Of a stretch of 64,000 bases of DNA, positions 15,686 to 24,470 are shown piece after piece. The stretch covers positions 62,001-126,000 of the forward strand of contig NZ_VIWO01000001.1 of NCBI RefSeq assembly GCF_007829335.1, written 5' to 3'. A program made the position numbers and the translations under genes. The notes beneath the pieces were generated by a model that was not told the origin of the DNA, made no database searches, and saw only the letters and a program-made list of their open reading frames with translations. Source of the DNA: Chitinophaga polysaccharea. Lineage in GTDB: Bacteria > Bacteroidota > Bacteroidia > Chitinophagales > Chitinophagaceae. The stretch's first letter is position 1. Every line of letters begins with the position of its first letter.

Positions 15686-15904
15686 CTTATATATAATTAT
15701 GTGGCAATGCGTCAATATGGCAATGTGATAATGCTATGCTCTCCTTCCTTTTCATTGTCACTGTTGTCTTATTCAGACACACTTTCACCTGATTTTAATA
15801 ACAAATAATTTCCTGCCATTCCTACTTGCCGTTGTGACTTCATGGCAGAAAAACAAACAAGGAATCATTATTGCTTCTTAAAGAACACTTTATATAATTC
15901 AATT

Positions 15905-17284
15905 ATGGCAACCGTTACCAGAGAAAACATTGGTTTATTGAACGATAAGATCACTGTGAAAGTGAACAGGGAAGATTACCTTCCTAATTTTGACAAGGCA
16001 GTAAAACAATTCAGCAAAAACGCCAACATACCTGGCTTCCGTAAAGGAATGGTACCTGCAGGTATGGTTAAGAAGATGCACGGTCAGGCGATCTTTGGTG
16101 ATGAAATTCTGAAAACTGTAGAAAGAGAATTAATGGGCTATGTGCAGGCAGAGAAACTGGAAATCTTTGGCCAGCCGTTATCCCTGGAAAAAGAACCTAA
16201 AGACCTGAACTTCAATGCACCGGCTGACTACTCCTTCGAATTTGAAGTAGGTCTGAAACCCGCTTTCGCTGTTACTCCGCTGGAAAACAACAAAACCACC
16301 CTTACCAAATATAAAGTAACCGTTACCGATGAAATGGTAAACGATGAAGTACAGCGTTTACAGCTGAAAGGTGGTAAAACCACAGAACCTGAAACAATTA
16401 CTTCGGAAGATAACGTGATTAACGTTAAATTCGAAGAGTCTGACGAAAAGGGTAATGTGATCGAAGGCGGTATCGTAAAAGAAAACGCTTTACTCGTTAA
16501 ATACTTCTCACCTGCTATCCAGGCCGAACTGCAGGGCAAGAAAAATGACGACAGCATTGTATTCCAACTGGCTACTTCTTTCGACGAACAACGCTTAGGC
16601 TGGATCCTGAAAGATCTGGGCTTTGAAACAAACGACCAGGAAGCAGCAAAGAAATATTTCAAACTGACTATTACCAAGGTAGGTCTGATTGAAAAAAGAG
16701 AATTGAACGAAGAATTCTTCAAAGAAGTTTATCCAGGTCAAGAAATCACTACAGAAGAGGCTTTCCGGGCTAAACTGAAAGAAGAAATCGGCAAATACTG
16801 GGAATCTGAGAGCCGTAACCACCTTCACAATGACCTGTTTGAAGTACTGGTACACGAAACTCCCATTGATTTACCAAAGGATTTCCTCAAACGCTGGCTG
16901 CAGGTAGGTGGCGAAAAGCCTAAAACCGCAGAAGAAGCAGAAAAAGAATTCCCTGGTTTCGACCACCAACTGCGTTGGACACTGATCAGCGATAAACTGG
17001 TTAAAGAAAATAAACTGGAAGTTTCTTTCGAAGACCTGAAAGAAAATGCCAAACAAAAAGTATTGGGCTACTATGGCGGCGCCGCTGCTGATGGAGCAGA
17101 ATGGTTAGAAAGCTACCTGGATCGCCTGTTACAGGATGAAAAATTCGTAGACCAGACTTACCGTGAAATGATCACTGCCAAGTTGTTTGACTGGGCGGAA
17201 GCTAAGGTGAACGTGAAAGAAGAGGAAATCAAAGCAGAAGATTTTGTTAATTTACCTCATAAACATCACCATCATGAACATTAA
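15905..17284 (+). CDS. tig: Trigger factor, ribosome-associated chaperone
   Basis: 459 residues from the ATG at 15905 (MATVTREN); an in-frame ATG at 15842 would add 21 residues not found in the family. The N-terminal ribosome-binding domain carries the loop NIPGFRKGMVP (about 38-48, canonical GFRxGKVP). A diverged FKBP-like domain (about 155-250) and the helical C-terminal chaperone arms (about 255-450) follow, including LPKDFLKRWL. The protein ends in an unusual natural histidine tail (HKHHHHEH). The last codons overlap the start of clpP by 11 bases, so the two are translationally coupled. Order tig-clpP-clpX is widely conserved. Confidence 0.95.
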   Translation: MATVTRENIGLLNDKITVKVNREDYLPNFDKAVKQFSKNANIPGFRKGMVPAGMVKKMHGQAIFGDEILKTVERELMGYVQAEKLEIFGQPLSLEKEPKDLNFNAPADYSFEFEVGLKPAFAVTPLENNKTTLTKYKVTVTDEMVNDEVQRLQLKGGKTTEPETITSEDNVINVKFEESDEKGNVIEGGIVKENALLVKYFSPAIQAELQGKKNDDSIVFQLATSFDEQRLGWILKDLGFETNDQEAAKKYFKLTITKVGLIEKRELNEEFFKEVYPGQEITTEEAFRAKLKEEIGKYWESESRNHLHNDLFEVLVHETPIDLPKDFLKRWLQVGGEKPKTAEEAEKEFPGFDHQLRWTLISDKLVKENKLEVSFEDLKENAKQKVLGYYGGAAADGAEWLESYLDRLLQDEKFVDQTYREMITAKLFDWAEAKVNVKEEEIKAEDFVNLPHKHHHHEH

Positions 17285-17975
17285 TAACGAATTCAGAAAA
17301 TATGCCATCCAGCATCGTGGAATCAGCAGCCTGGTAGTAGATAGTTACGCTAAAAGCCATCAGTTAAACAGCCTGACTCCGTATATCCTCGAAGAGCGTC
17401 AGTTAAACATGCAACAGATGGACGTTTTCTCCAGGTTGATGGCTGATCGTATTATTTTCCTGGGCGACCCGGTAAACGACTACGTAGCAAACGTAATTAC
17501 TGCACAGTTGTTATTCCTGGAGTCTGCCGACCGTAACCGTGATATCCAGATGTACATCAACAGCCCCGGTGGTAGTGTGTATGCAGGTCTGGGTATTTAT
17601 GATACCATGCAGGTCGTTTCTCCTGAAATCGCTACTATTTGCACCGGTATGGCGGCCTCTTTCGGCGCTGTACTGCTGGTAGCCGGCGCTAAGGGAAAAC
17701 GTACTGCGCTGAAACATGCCCGCGTAATGATTCACCAGCCTCACGGCGGTGCAGAAGGCCAGACTTCAGATATCGAAATCACCGCGCGTGAGTTCGTAAA
17801 ACTGAAAAAAGAGCTCAACGAGATCATTGCCGGCCACTGCGGGCAACCCGTTAAAAAAGTGGAAAAAGACTCTGATCGTGACTATTGGATGACTGCGGAT
17901 GAAGCAAAAGAATACGGCATCATTGATGACGTTCTTCAGAAAAATCCAAAGAAAAATCTGGACACACCACAGTAA
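17274..17975 (+). CDS. clpP: ATP-dependent Clp protease proteolytic subunit
   Basis: 233 residues from the ATG at 17274, which lies inside the end of tig; a frame opening at 17244 is not needed. The catalytic triad of serine peptidase family S14 is visible: Ser129 in GMAASFGAVLL, His154 in MIHQPHGG and Asp203 in DRDYWMTADEA. IYINSPGG-type oxyanion segment appears as MYINSPGGSVYAGL. A roughly 30-residue N-terminal extension precedes the usual LLEERIIFLG region. It forms the tetradecameric chamber fed by ClpX, whose gene is next but 222 bases away, separated by a large palindrome. Confidence 0.97.
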   Translation: MNINNEFRKYAIQHRGISSLVVDSYAKSHQLNSLTPYILEERQLNMQQMDVFSRLMADRIIFLGDPVNDYVANVITAQLLFLESADRNRDIQMYINSPGGSVYAGLGIYDTMQVVSPEIATICTGMAASFGAVLLVAGAKGKRTALKHARVMIHQPHGGAEGQTSDIEITAREFVKLKKELNEIIAGHCGQPVKKVEKDSDRDYWMTADEAKEYGIIDDVLQKNPKKNLDTPQ

Positions 17976-17997
17976 AGTTTAAAGCATAAAGCGCAAA

Positions 17998-18100
17998 GCA
18001 TAAAGCTATTGTAGCGAAAAAGGATAGCGAAGATGATAGCGATTTTTGATATATTTCGCTGCCGTTTTCGCTATCCTTTTTCGCTACAATAGCTTTATGC
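17998..18100. repeat. Long intergenic palindrome between clpP and clpX (34-base arms)
   Basis: Bases 17998-18031 are the exact reverse complement of 18067-18100. The outer part is GCATAAAGCTATTGTAGCGA; the loop of 35 bases contains a further AGCGA/TCGCT pair. Flanks carry more AAAGC / GCTTT units. It resembles elements at 39881-39978 and 59209-59276. It may stop or attenuate transcription between clpP and clpX, or be a small repetitive element. Confidence 0.85.
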
Positions 18101-18130
18101 ACGATCCTTTCCGCTTTCGGCTATTTAGTG

Positions 18131-18138
18131 TAAATTTG
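18131..18138 (+). promoter_or_regulatory. Probable -7 box of clpX
   Basis: TAAATTTG fits TAnnTTTG exactly, 59 bases before the clpX ATG. The -33 position (TTTC at 18108-18111, spacing 19) is one mismatch from TTTG. It would give clpX a promoter separate from tig-clpP. Confidence 0.5.
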
Positions 18139-18197
18139 TAACCCTGCAATGCCAATGCAGACAATGATAGTTTCGTAGAAAAATAATCTATTCCGAA

Positions 18198-19445
18198 ATG
18201 AAAGAATCAAAAATTCGTTGCTCCTTTTGCAGCCGTCCCAAGGAAGAAGTGCAGATATTGATCGCCGGCGCAGAAGGTCATATCTGCGAAAATTGTGTAG
18301 CCAACGCACAGGAAATAATTGACCAGGAATTATTCACTCCGGGTAAAAAAACCGCTGCAGCCAGCGTAGCGCCTCATTTTACTCCTAAAGTGTCTAAACC
18401 AATAGACATGAAAAGATTCCTGGACGAATACGTAATTGGACAGGACGACGCCAAGAAAATACTGGCAGTAGCCGTATACAACCACTATAAAAGACTCAAT
18501 CAGCAGATAGGTGACGATGAAGTGGAAATTGAAAAATCCAATATCATCATGGTTGGTGAAACCGGTACCGGTAAAACATTGCTGGCCAAATCCATCGCCA
18601 AACAACTGAACGTTCCTTTTGCCATCGTAGATGCTACCGTATTCACGGAAGCTGGTTATGTGGGCGAAGACGTAGAAAGTATCCTCAGCCGCCTCCTCCA
18701 GGTGTGCAACTACGACGTGGAAGCAGCTGAACGTGGTATCGTATACATCGACGAAATCGATAAGATTGCCCGCAAAAGCGATAACCCGTCCATCACCCGT
18801 GATGTGAGTGGAGAAGGCGTACAGCAAGGTCTCCTCAAACTGCTGGAAGGCACCGAAGTACTGGTACCTCCACAGGGCGGTCGTAAACACCCGGAACAAA
18901 AGCTGATAAAATTAAATACACAAAACATTCTCTTCATCTGCGGTGGCGCATTTGACGGAATTGAAAGAATTATCAGCAGAAGAATACAAACACATTCTAT
19001 CGGCTTCACCGTTAACAAGGAAAGGGAAGAAGAAAACAGGAAACAAATCCTGCGCTACATCAATTCGCAAGACCTGAAATCTTTTGGCCTCATCCCGGAA
19101 TTACTGGGACGTTTGCCGGTAGTAACCTACCTGAATTCTCTCGACAGAGACACGTTGAAAGCTATCTTAACAGAGCCTAAAAACGCACTGGTGAAACAAT
19201 ACAAGAAGCTTTTCAAAGTGGAAAACATCGACTTGCACGTAGAAGACGAAGCGGTTGAGTATATCGTAGACAAAGCCATGGAATACAAACTCGGCGCACG
19301 TGGATTACGCTCCATCTGCGAAGTAGTATTGAGCGACGCCATGTACGAGCTGCCCTCCGCGAATGAAACTACTTTCCACCTTACCCGGGAATATGCTCAG
19401 TCTAAACTGGAGCAGTCCACCCTCGTAAAACTGAAAGTAGCCTAG
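18198..19445 (+). CDS. clpX: ATP-dependent Clp protease ATP-binding subunit ClpX
   Basis: 415 residues. The N-terminal zinc-binding domain has Cys8, Cys11, Cys30 and Cys33 (CSFC...CENC). The AAA+ module shows Walker [13 protein letters not shown], Walker [12 protein letters not shown], the pore-loop/sensor region around GYVGEDVES (GYVG pore loop) and the RKHPEQ and IGF loops, ending in the small domain with GARGLRSI. It unfolds tagged proteins and threads them into ClpP. Same strand as clpP but apparently with its own promoter after the palindrome. Confidence 0.97.
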   Translation: MKESKIRCSFCSRPKEEVQILIAGAEGHICENCVANAQEIIDQELFTPGKKTAAASVAPHFTPKVSKPIDMKRFLDEYVIGQDDAKKILAVAVYNHYKRLNQQIGDDEVEIEKSNIIMVGETGTGKTLLAKSIAKQLNVPFAIVDATVFTEAGYVGEDVESILSRLLQVCNYDVEAAERGIVYIDEIDKIARKSDNPSITRDVSGEGVQQGLLKLLEGTEVLVPPQGGRKHPEQKLIKLNTQNILFICGGAFDGIERIISRRIQTHSIGFTVNKEREEENRKQILRYINSQDLKSFGLIPELLGRLPVVTYLNSLDRDTLKAILTEPKNALVKQYKKLFKVENIDLHVEDEAVEYIVDKAMEYKLGARGLRSICEVVLSDAMYELPSANETTFHLTREYAQSKLEQSTLVKLKVA

Positions 19446-19502
19446 TCCTCTTTTGGACACCCGGAATTGCCAAACTATTGCTAACCATAAAACACGCATT
19501 TT

Positions 19503-19787
19503 ATGCAGGAACTCATTCAGCAATTGCAGGAAAAAGCCGGACTTACGCCCGAACAGGCAGTACAGTCCATAGACGTGATCAAAGAATATGTGAAGGGAAA
19601 ACTACCGCCATTTATCGCAGGTACTGTTGATAACTGGTTTGCAGGCATGTCAGGAAAAGCAGAAGATAAGAAACCCGGCCTGATGGACCAGGCAAGCGAT
19701 TTCCTGGAAGATGTGAAAGACAAGGCAGAGGATTGGGCAGAAGAGGCAAAAGAAAAAGTGTCTGGCTTCTTCAAAGATAAAAAGTAG
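19503..19787 (+). CDS. Small helical charged protein of unknown function
   Basis: 94 residues, no signal peptide or membrane segment. The first half (LTPEQAVQSIDVIKEYVKGK) looks like a compact helical domain; the second half is a run of Lys/Asp/Glu-rich amphipathic helix (DFLEDVKDKAEDWAEEAKEK) similar in character to LEA-like or YtxH-type stress proteins. I do not recognise a family. It starts 57 bases after clpX and ends at a strong terminator, so it is probably the last gene of the clpX transcript. Confidence 0.75.
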   Translation: MQELIQQLQEKAGLTPEQAVQSIDVIKEYVKGKLPPFIAGTVDNWFAGMSGKAEDKKPGLMDQASDFLEDVKDKAEDWAEEAKEKVSGFFKDKK

Positions 19788-19804
19788 GCTGTTCCTACTT
19801 ATAA

Positions 19805-19844
19805 AAAGGGATTTTCGGGTAGTGACCTACCCGAAAATCCCTTT
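19805..19844 (+). terminator. Intrinsic terminator, 18-base stem
   Basis: AAAGGGATTTTCGGGTAG pairs perfectly with CTACCCGAAAATCCCTTT around TGAC; CTCTTTTT follows. Because A-rich sequence precedes it, it can also act on the minus strand for the convergent cytochrome gene ending at 19851. Confidence 0.92.
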
Positions 19845-19850
19845 CTCTTT

Positions 19851-20726
19851 TTAGAGACTTCTCAGGTACAGGTAAAGCGCTGTCAGCTCATCGTCGGTAT
19901 ATTGCGCCGTCATATTCCAGGGCATATCCCCCACCTGCAGCTGTTTCCCTTCCGGCGTTTTTCCCGTGCGCAATGCGGTGATAAATTCTTCTTTAGACCA
20001 TTTTCCCACATTACCCGTGGCTGTAATATTGGCCACCGGAACCCCGCCGGGTACAGGATTGTCCCCTCCTGTGAGTGTGGGGCGGTGACAGCCCTGACAA
20101 GAGGCCGATAAATACCTGCCATAATCCACCGTAGCAGCCTTGACAACCTGCTTTGGCTGCTGGCGGGAATGGTCTATCAACTCCGCCGGAAACATCGGGA
20201 TTTTTCCCGCTACAGATAAAATCTTACCCAATGCACCTACTTGTACAGGTGGGGTAGGAACATTTACCGGAGGTTGTGCCTTGCAAAACGCAATTATAGC
20301 CGCCATATCGTGATCATCCATTAAGGTGAACTCCTGAGAAGGCATCAGTAATAACGGCTTATTTTCGGCATTTAAACCATGCCTCATGGCCTTTAGCCAG
20401 GCCGTGTTATCAAAGCTGACCGGCAGGCCACCTTTTCCACGGGTGAGGTTCGGTCCTGAGAAACGCCCGATAGGCGGATCGTTTACAAACATTTTCCCAC
20501 CCAGGTTGGCCCCATGACATTCGCCACAGCCCTTAATTTCATACAGGTGGCGGCCGGCAGCAATAGTGGCTGAATCGTCAGGAATAGGGATATCCCTCAC
20601 CTGCACCGCATACTGCCGGTTTGTATGCTGATGAAAAAGAAAAGAAAAAATGCCAAATGATAGCAATAATAGCAGTAACAGCCCCAGCCCGGCAATGGCG
20701 GCCCATTTCATGATTTTGGAGAACAT
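19851..20726 (-). CDS. Membrane-anchored diheme cytochrome c
   Basis: 291 residues from ATG at 20726; a TTG start at 20744 is less likely because a -7 box lies at 20756-20763. One N-terminal membrane helix (about 7-27) anchors it with the rest in the periplasm. Two heme c motifs are seen: CGECH near residue 73 and CQGCH near residue 205, each followed by Met-containing segments that may give the sixth ligand (LLMPSQEF; GDMPWNM). Family members carry electrons from dehydrogenases or to oxidases. No partner enzyme lies beside it. Confidence 0.9.
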   Translation of the reverse strand: MFSKIMKWAAIAGLGLLLLLLLSFGIFSFLFHQHTNRQYAVQVRDIPIPDDSATIAAGRHLYEIKGCGECHGANLGGKMFVNDPPIGRFSGPNLTRGKGGLPVSFDNTAWLKAMRHGLNAENKPLLLMPSQEFTLMDDHDMAAIIAFCKAQPPVNVPTPPVQVGALGKILSVAGKIPMFPAELIDHSRQQPKQVVKAATVDYGRYLSASCQGCHRPTLTGGDNPVPGGVPVANITATGNVGKWSKEEFITALRTGKTPEGKQLQVGDMPWNMTAQYTDDELTALYLYLRSL

Positions 20727-20755
20727 AACAATAAGAATTAACAATAAGTAAGGGG

Positions 20756-20763
20756 CAAAAGTA
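20756..20763 (-). promoter_or_regulatory. Probable -7 box of the cytochrome c gene
   Basis: On the minus strand TACTTTTG matches TAnnTTTG, 30 bases before the ATG at 20726. No clear -33 box at the expected distance. Confidence 0.4.
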
Positions 20764-20884
20764 ATAGGGATAAATATGATGAGGCTCAGTAGTAGTACTG
20801 AATTATGGACAAAATCATAACGTGGATTACAGGTCTACATCTTTTACTAAGCATCTTTTATACGGGATAAACCGGCCAGACCCG

Positions 20885-20990
20885 GTATAGAAAAGCACCC
20901 GTATTACAGGGTGCTTCTCATTGCGTAAAAGTGTTTCAAATCTTTCTTGATTTTGTGTGTTAAGGTTGATAAACGGTAAAGAGTGATGAA
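20885..20990 (-). ncRNA. Candidate small RNA in a 400-base gene-free stretch
   Basis: The stretch 20727-21151 has no gene. On the minus strand a promoter-like pair (ATTG at 21024-21027, 19 bases, TAAATTTG at 20997-21004) is followed about 80 bases later by a hairpin AAGCACCC / GGGTGCTT and TTCT. The intervening RNA of about 105 bases contains no ORF longer than a few codons. It could instead be the trailing end of the acyl-CoA dehydrogenase transcript. Confidence 0.35.
20893..20916 (-). terminator. Hairpin terminator on minus strand
   Basis: AAGCACCC, 8-base loop, GGGTGCTT, then TTCTAT when read on the minus strand. It lies about 235 bases beyond the stop of the nearest upstream minus gene. 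Confidence 0.6.
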
Positions 20991-20996
20991 TTAACC

Positions 20997-21027
20997 CAAA
21001 TTTAACGTTCCTTTTGCAATATTCAAT
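20997..21027 (-). promoter_or_regulatory. Candidate minus-strand promoter inside the gap
   Basis: Read on the minus strand: ATTG, 19 bases, TAAATTTG. The -7 box is exact and the -33 box has one mismatch to TTTG. Confidence 0.4.
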
Positions 21028-21151
21028 AACACTAAAGGGTTAATATTAAATTATTTTGAAAAAATGATGAACGGCTTATAAATGGCCTTTCTTTAAATTA
21101 AGAAAATTATATCTCTTCAAGCTTATCAAAATCAATAGCAAAATCGTTATT

Positions 21152-22291
21152 CTACCTTAGTGCTTCCCGGGCAATAACGATCTTTTGGATCTCTGAAGTT
21201 CCCTCTCCGATTGTGCATAATTTTGCATCACGATAAAATTTTTCCACAGGAAAATCCTTCGTATAGCCATATCCACCAAAGATTTGTACGGCATCATTCG
21301 CTACTTTTACCGCTACCTCTGAAGCGTAATACTTGGCCATGGCGGCTTGTTGCGTCATTTTTACCTTCCGGTTTTTCATATCAGCGGCCTGCATGGTTAG
21401 TAACTCCGCAGCGGCAACTTCTGTAGCCATATCTGCCAGTTTAAAGGATATGCCCTGGAAATTGGCGATAGGCTGGTCAAACTGGTGTCTTTCCTTGGCA
21501 TACTTAATAGCAGCATCCATAGCGCCTTTGGCAATGCCAAGCGATAGCGCCGCAATGGAAATACGGCCACCGTCCAGCACCTTCATCGACTGGATAAAGC
21601 CGTCGCCCTCCTCACCCAGCATATTTTCGGTGGGAATGCGGCAATTGTCAAATATCATTTCTGCGGTTTCGGAGGCCCGCATGCCCAATTTATTTTCTTT
21701 CTTTCCCCCGCTGAAACCGGGCGTCCCTTTTTCTACTACAAATGCGCTCATACCGTGACTATCGCGGATATCGCCGGTACGGGCTATCACTACGGCCATA
21801 TCGCAGCTTTTACCATGGGTAATCCAGCATTTGGTGCCGTTGATCACCCATTCATTCCCCTCTTTTTTGGCTACACATTTCATATTCATGGCGTCGGAGC
21901 CGGTATTGGGCTCTGTTAACCCCCAGGCGCCGATCCATTCGCCGCTGGCCAGCTTAGGCAGATACCGCTGTTTCTGCGCTTCATTGCCAAATTGCAGGGT
22001 GTGGCCGGTACACAAAGAATTATGCGCAGCCACGCTTAGGCCGATAGCGCCGCAAATGCGGGATATCTCACTGATAACCGTTACATACTCCAGGTATCCC
22101 AGGCCGCTACCGCCATATTCCTGTGGTACCAAAACGCCCATCAGACCCAGCTCTCCCAGCTGCTTCAATACCTTTACCGGGAACTCCTGTCGCTCATCCC
22201 ATTCCATCACGTGTGGCTGAATATTTGTCTTTCCGAAATCCCGGATCATTTGTGCAATCTGTTGTTGCATTTCCGTAGGCTCAAAATTCAT
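21152..22291 (-). CDS. Acyl-CoA dehydrogenase
   Basis: 379 residues, full length. FAD-dependent family oxidising the alpha-beta bond of acyl-CoA in fatty acid or branched-chain amino acid breakdown. Seen: [14 protein letters not shown] near 128-141 (FAD/substrate loop), [13 protein letters not shown], a [17 protein letters not shown] helix, [21 protein letters not shown] and the C-terminal [15 protein letters not shown], in which the Glu is the usual catalytic base of short/medium-chain members. It starts 12 bases after the helix-hairpin-helix gene and is the last of a five-gene minus-strand series from porX. Chain-length preference cannot be read from sequence. Confidence 0.95.
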   Translation of the reverse strand: MNFEPTEMQQQIAQMIRDFGKTNIQPHVMEWDERQEFPVKVLKQLGELGLMGVLVPQEYGGSGLGYLEYVTVISEISRICGAIGLSVAAHNSLCTGHTLQFGNEAQKQRYLPKLASGEWIGAWGLTEPNTGSDAMNMKCVAKKEGNEWVINGTKCWITHGKSCDMAVVIARTGDIRDSHGMSAFVVEKGTPGFSGGKKENKLGMRASETAEMIFDNCRIPTENMLGEEGDGFIQSMKVLDGGRISIAALSLGIAKGAMDAAIKYAKERHQFDQPIANFQGISFKLADMATEVAAAELLTMQAADMKNRKVKMTQQAAMAKYYASEVAVKVANDAVQIFGGYGYTKDFPVEKFYRDAKLCTIGEGTSEIQKIVIAREALR

Positions 22292-22303
22292 AAACGTGTG
22301 GAT

Positions 22304-23266
22304 TTAATGTTTGATGTATATGTAATGTTCAATTTTACGATAAATAACGTCATCCACCAACGGCAGGTTGCGAAGCTCCGATACCTCCCTGAAACCCGCG
22401 TGCGTACTGCGGTACTGCACAATTAAGTGGGCCAGTTTATAGCGTATATATGGGTGAGCTGCCAAAGATTTTTCATCTGTGAGGTTGAGGTCTAGTTTTT
22501 TTAGAGAACTGCTACCGATCTTTAAAAAAGGTTGAATTTTTTGAAATGTGGAGTCAGGTAACCCATAACATTCAGCTACCTGCTCTACCGCATAAAAGCC
22601 TCCCAACCGCTCCCGGAAGGTAGTAATCCGGCGGGAAAACCCCGGTCCTATCCCCGGTAAAGTTTGCCAGGCTACCGAATCTGCTGTATTAATGTCAATT
22701 ATTTCCGGCGGCGCTTTCTTACTATAACGCCTAAACGTAGTATCTTTTTGCCAGGCACGATACCCCGATTGCTCCCTCCTGTACCCTACTGCGATATCCT
22801 TCTCTCTCCATATCTTCTTCCGGCTGTTATCTTTTACAATACGTACCCAGGGTTGCAGGCGGGCATATAGCGCCGGTGGCAGGCCATAGATTTTCTGCAG
22901 GTCGGCCGGCTCCCGGAAATGCCCTCCATGCGCCACATATTTCGTAATAGTAAGGGCGGTACGTTCGCTAAGTCCCAATTGCTGCCAGCCAGCCACCGGC
23001 AGGGTATTGGGATCGAAATAAAATAATGGTTTTTCAGGCAAAACCGCCTCTGCTGCGAGTATGCCAGACACCGAATCTGCCTCCAACGCCTCAAAATATT
23101 GGATGGCTGCTTTCAGATCAGTACTATCGGTAACGGGCACACGCCGGAAATAAAACAGCAGGTCGGGAGTATAACAGGTCAGCAGCATAGCCGCCACCAG
23201 CAAAGTTATACCGGCGCGCTCCTTCCTGGAAAAGCGCAGGTATTCACGTACAACCGTTTTCCACAT
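22304..23266 (-). CDS. Helix-hairpin-helix (ComEA-like) protein with membrane anchor
   Basis: 320 residues. A basic N-terminus and one hydrophobic helix (about 18-37) suggest membrane anchoring with the rest outside the cytoplasm. Three helix-hairpin-helix repeats are seen, about 95-155 (LGLSERTALTITKYVAHGG), 190-250 (DINTADSVAWQTLPGIGPGF) and 255-315 (DEKSLAAHPYIRYKLAHLIV). These bind DNA backbone without sequence preference; ComEA proteins take up DNA, but this protein is larger and its role is not established. It lies between the metallo-hydrolase and acyl-CoA dehydrogenase genes. Confidence 0.85.
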   Translation of the reverse strand: MWKTVVREYLRFSRKERAGITLLVAAMLLTCYTPDLLFYFRRVPVTDSTDLKAAIQYFEALEADSVSGILAAEAVLPEKPLFYFDPNTLPVAGWQQLGLSERTALTITKYVAHGGHFREPADLQKIYGLPPALYARLQPWVRIVKDNSRKKIWREKDIAVGYRREQSGYRAWQKDTTFRRYSKKAPPEIIDINTADSVAWQTLPGIGPGFSRRITTFRERLGGFYAVEQVAECYGLPDSTFQKIQPFLKIGSSSLKKLDLNLTDEKSLAAHPYIRYKLAHLIVQYRSTHAGFREVSELRNLPLVDDVIYRKIEHYIYIKH

Positions 23267-23335
23267 GGGTCAACAACATTTGCCCCAAAGCTAGACAATC
23301 GCGGTACGTGGTATGTTAACAGAAATAAAACAGCG

Positions 23336-24097
23336 TTAAATTTCCAGGCTTAGTCCGTCGTAAGCCAGGGCCATCCCGGCAGGCAGCTCTTTAGACACTT
23401 CCTCGTGTAAGCCCAGCTGGTGGCTGATGTGTGTAAAGTATACCTGTGGAATTTCCAGTTCGCGTCCTAACTCGATGGCTTCTTCCAGGGTAAAATGAGA
23501 GATATGCTTTTCCTTGCGAAGAGCGTTCAGTACCAGTATTTTCGACCCTCTTATCTTGTCCTTTTCCTCCGGCGCAATATAGTTGGCATCGGTAATATAG
23601 GTAAAATCGTGTACGCGGAAGCCCATCACTGGCATCTTGTGGTGCATCACCTGTATGGGCGTTACGGGCAAGCCATTGATATCAAAGGGCTCACCGGGAA
23701 TGTTCCGTAGATTGATTTCGGGGATACCAGGGTATTTAAAATCGGAAAATGCATAGGCAAACTCGCGTTTGATCACGGTTTGGCTAAATTCTGTAGCGTA
23801 TATGTTGATAGCGCTTCTCTGAAAATAATTAAAGGCACGGATATCATCCATGCCTGCAATATGATCTTTATGTGAGTGGGTGATCAACACCGCTTCCAGG
23901 TGGCCTACCTTTTCCCGCAGCATCTGGTATCGGAAATCAGGCGTGGTATCTACTACAATATTTCCAGCCGGAGCAGTAATCAGTATACTGCTCCGTAAAC
24001 GTTTGTCTTTTTTATCAATAGAAGCACACACTTCGCAACCACAAGCTATTACGGGAACTCCCTGCGATGTACCGGTACCTAAAAATGTGACTTTCAT
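23336..24097 (-). CDS. MBL-fold metallo-hydrolase, PhnP-like
   Basis: 253 residues. The metal site HSHKDH (His-x-His-x-Asp-His, about 95-100), a further His in MHHKMPVMGF, Asp in YITDANY and a C-terminal His in THISHQLGLH all fit a two-metal beta-lactamase-fold hydrolase. The start TFLGTGTSQGVPVIACGCEVC is typical of the PhnP / phosphoribosyl cyclic phosphodiesterase-like branch, with Cys residues (CGCEVC) that may bind a structural metal. No phosphonate genes are near, so the true substrate is unknown. 23 bases after the small conserved gene. Confidence 0.88.
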   Translation of the reverse strand: MKVTFLGTGTSQGVPVIACGCEVCASIDKKDKRLRSSILITAPAGNIVVDTTPDFRYQMLREKVGHLEAVLITHSHKDHIAGMDDIRAFNYFQRSAINIYATEFSQTVIKREFAYAFSDFKYPGIPEINLRNIPGEPFDINGLPVTPIQVMHHKMPVMGFRVHDFTYITDANYIAPEEKDKIRGSKILVLNALRKEKHISHFTLEEAIELGRELEIPQVYFTHISHQLGLHEEVSKELPAGMALAYDGLSLEI

Positions 24098-24120
24098 CCC
24101 AATGCATTTGTCTGTTTAAC

Positions 24121-24447
24121 TTATTCCGCCGATGGTGCTGCCTGTTCGTCCTCCGCAGTTGCTTCATCTGCGTTGGGAACAAGTTTGCTGGACTGTATCT
24201 GTTTGTACAGCTTGTGAGATTCGGCGGTGAGGGCTTCTTCTTCCAGCGGCAGTGTGGTTAAGATATCAATGAGGGTGTTAATACGCCCTTCCAGGTTCAG
24301 GAATTTGTTGATCACTACCACTTTCTTGTGTTCCAGAATGCAGTACCCGGAAAGGAAACTACCTTTTTCGAAGCGCAGTACATATTTGGCCTCCTCAAAG
24401 ATCTTTTCCAGTTTAGACAGGTTGTTAGGTGTGATTTTGATATTCAT
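24121..24447 (-). CDS. Small conserved protein of unknown function
   Basis: 108 residues, soluble. The first 80 residues look folded (KLEKIFEEAKYVLRFEKGSF, HKKVVVINKFLNLEGR), while the last 25 are acidic and probably disordered (ADEATAEDEQAAPSAE). It sits 23 bases after porX and 23 before the metallo-hydrolase gene, so it is part of the porX transcript. I do not recognise a named family. Confidence 0.8.
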   Translation of the reverse strand: MNIKITPNNLSKLEKIFEEAKYVLRFEKGSFLSGYCILEHKKVVVINKFLNLEGRINTLIDILTTLPLEEEALTAESHKLYKQIQSSKLVPNADEATAEDEQAAPSAE

Positions 24448-24470
24448 GATGCGAAAATAGCAAAAAGCGC

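Noticed and set aside
15842..15904. Earlier ATG for trigger factor
   Set aside because: The added 21 residues do not resemble trigger factor; MATVTREN at 15905 fits the family start.
17255..17284. Histidine run at the end of trigger factor as a cloning tag
   Set aside because: It overlaps the native clpP start, mixes CAT and CAC codons with Lys and Glu between, and there is no vector sequence.
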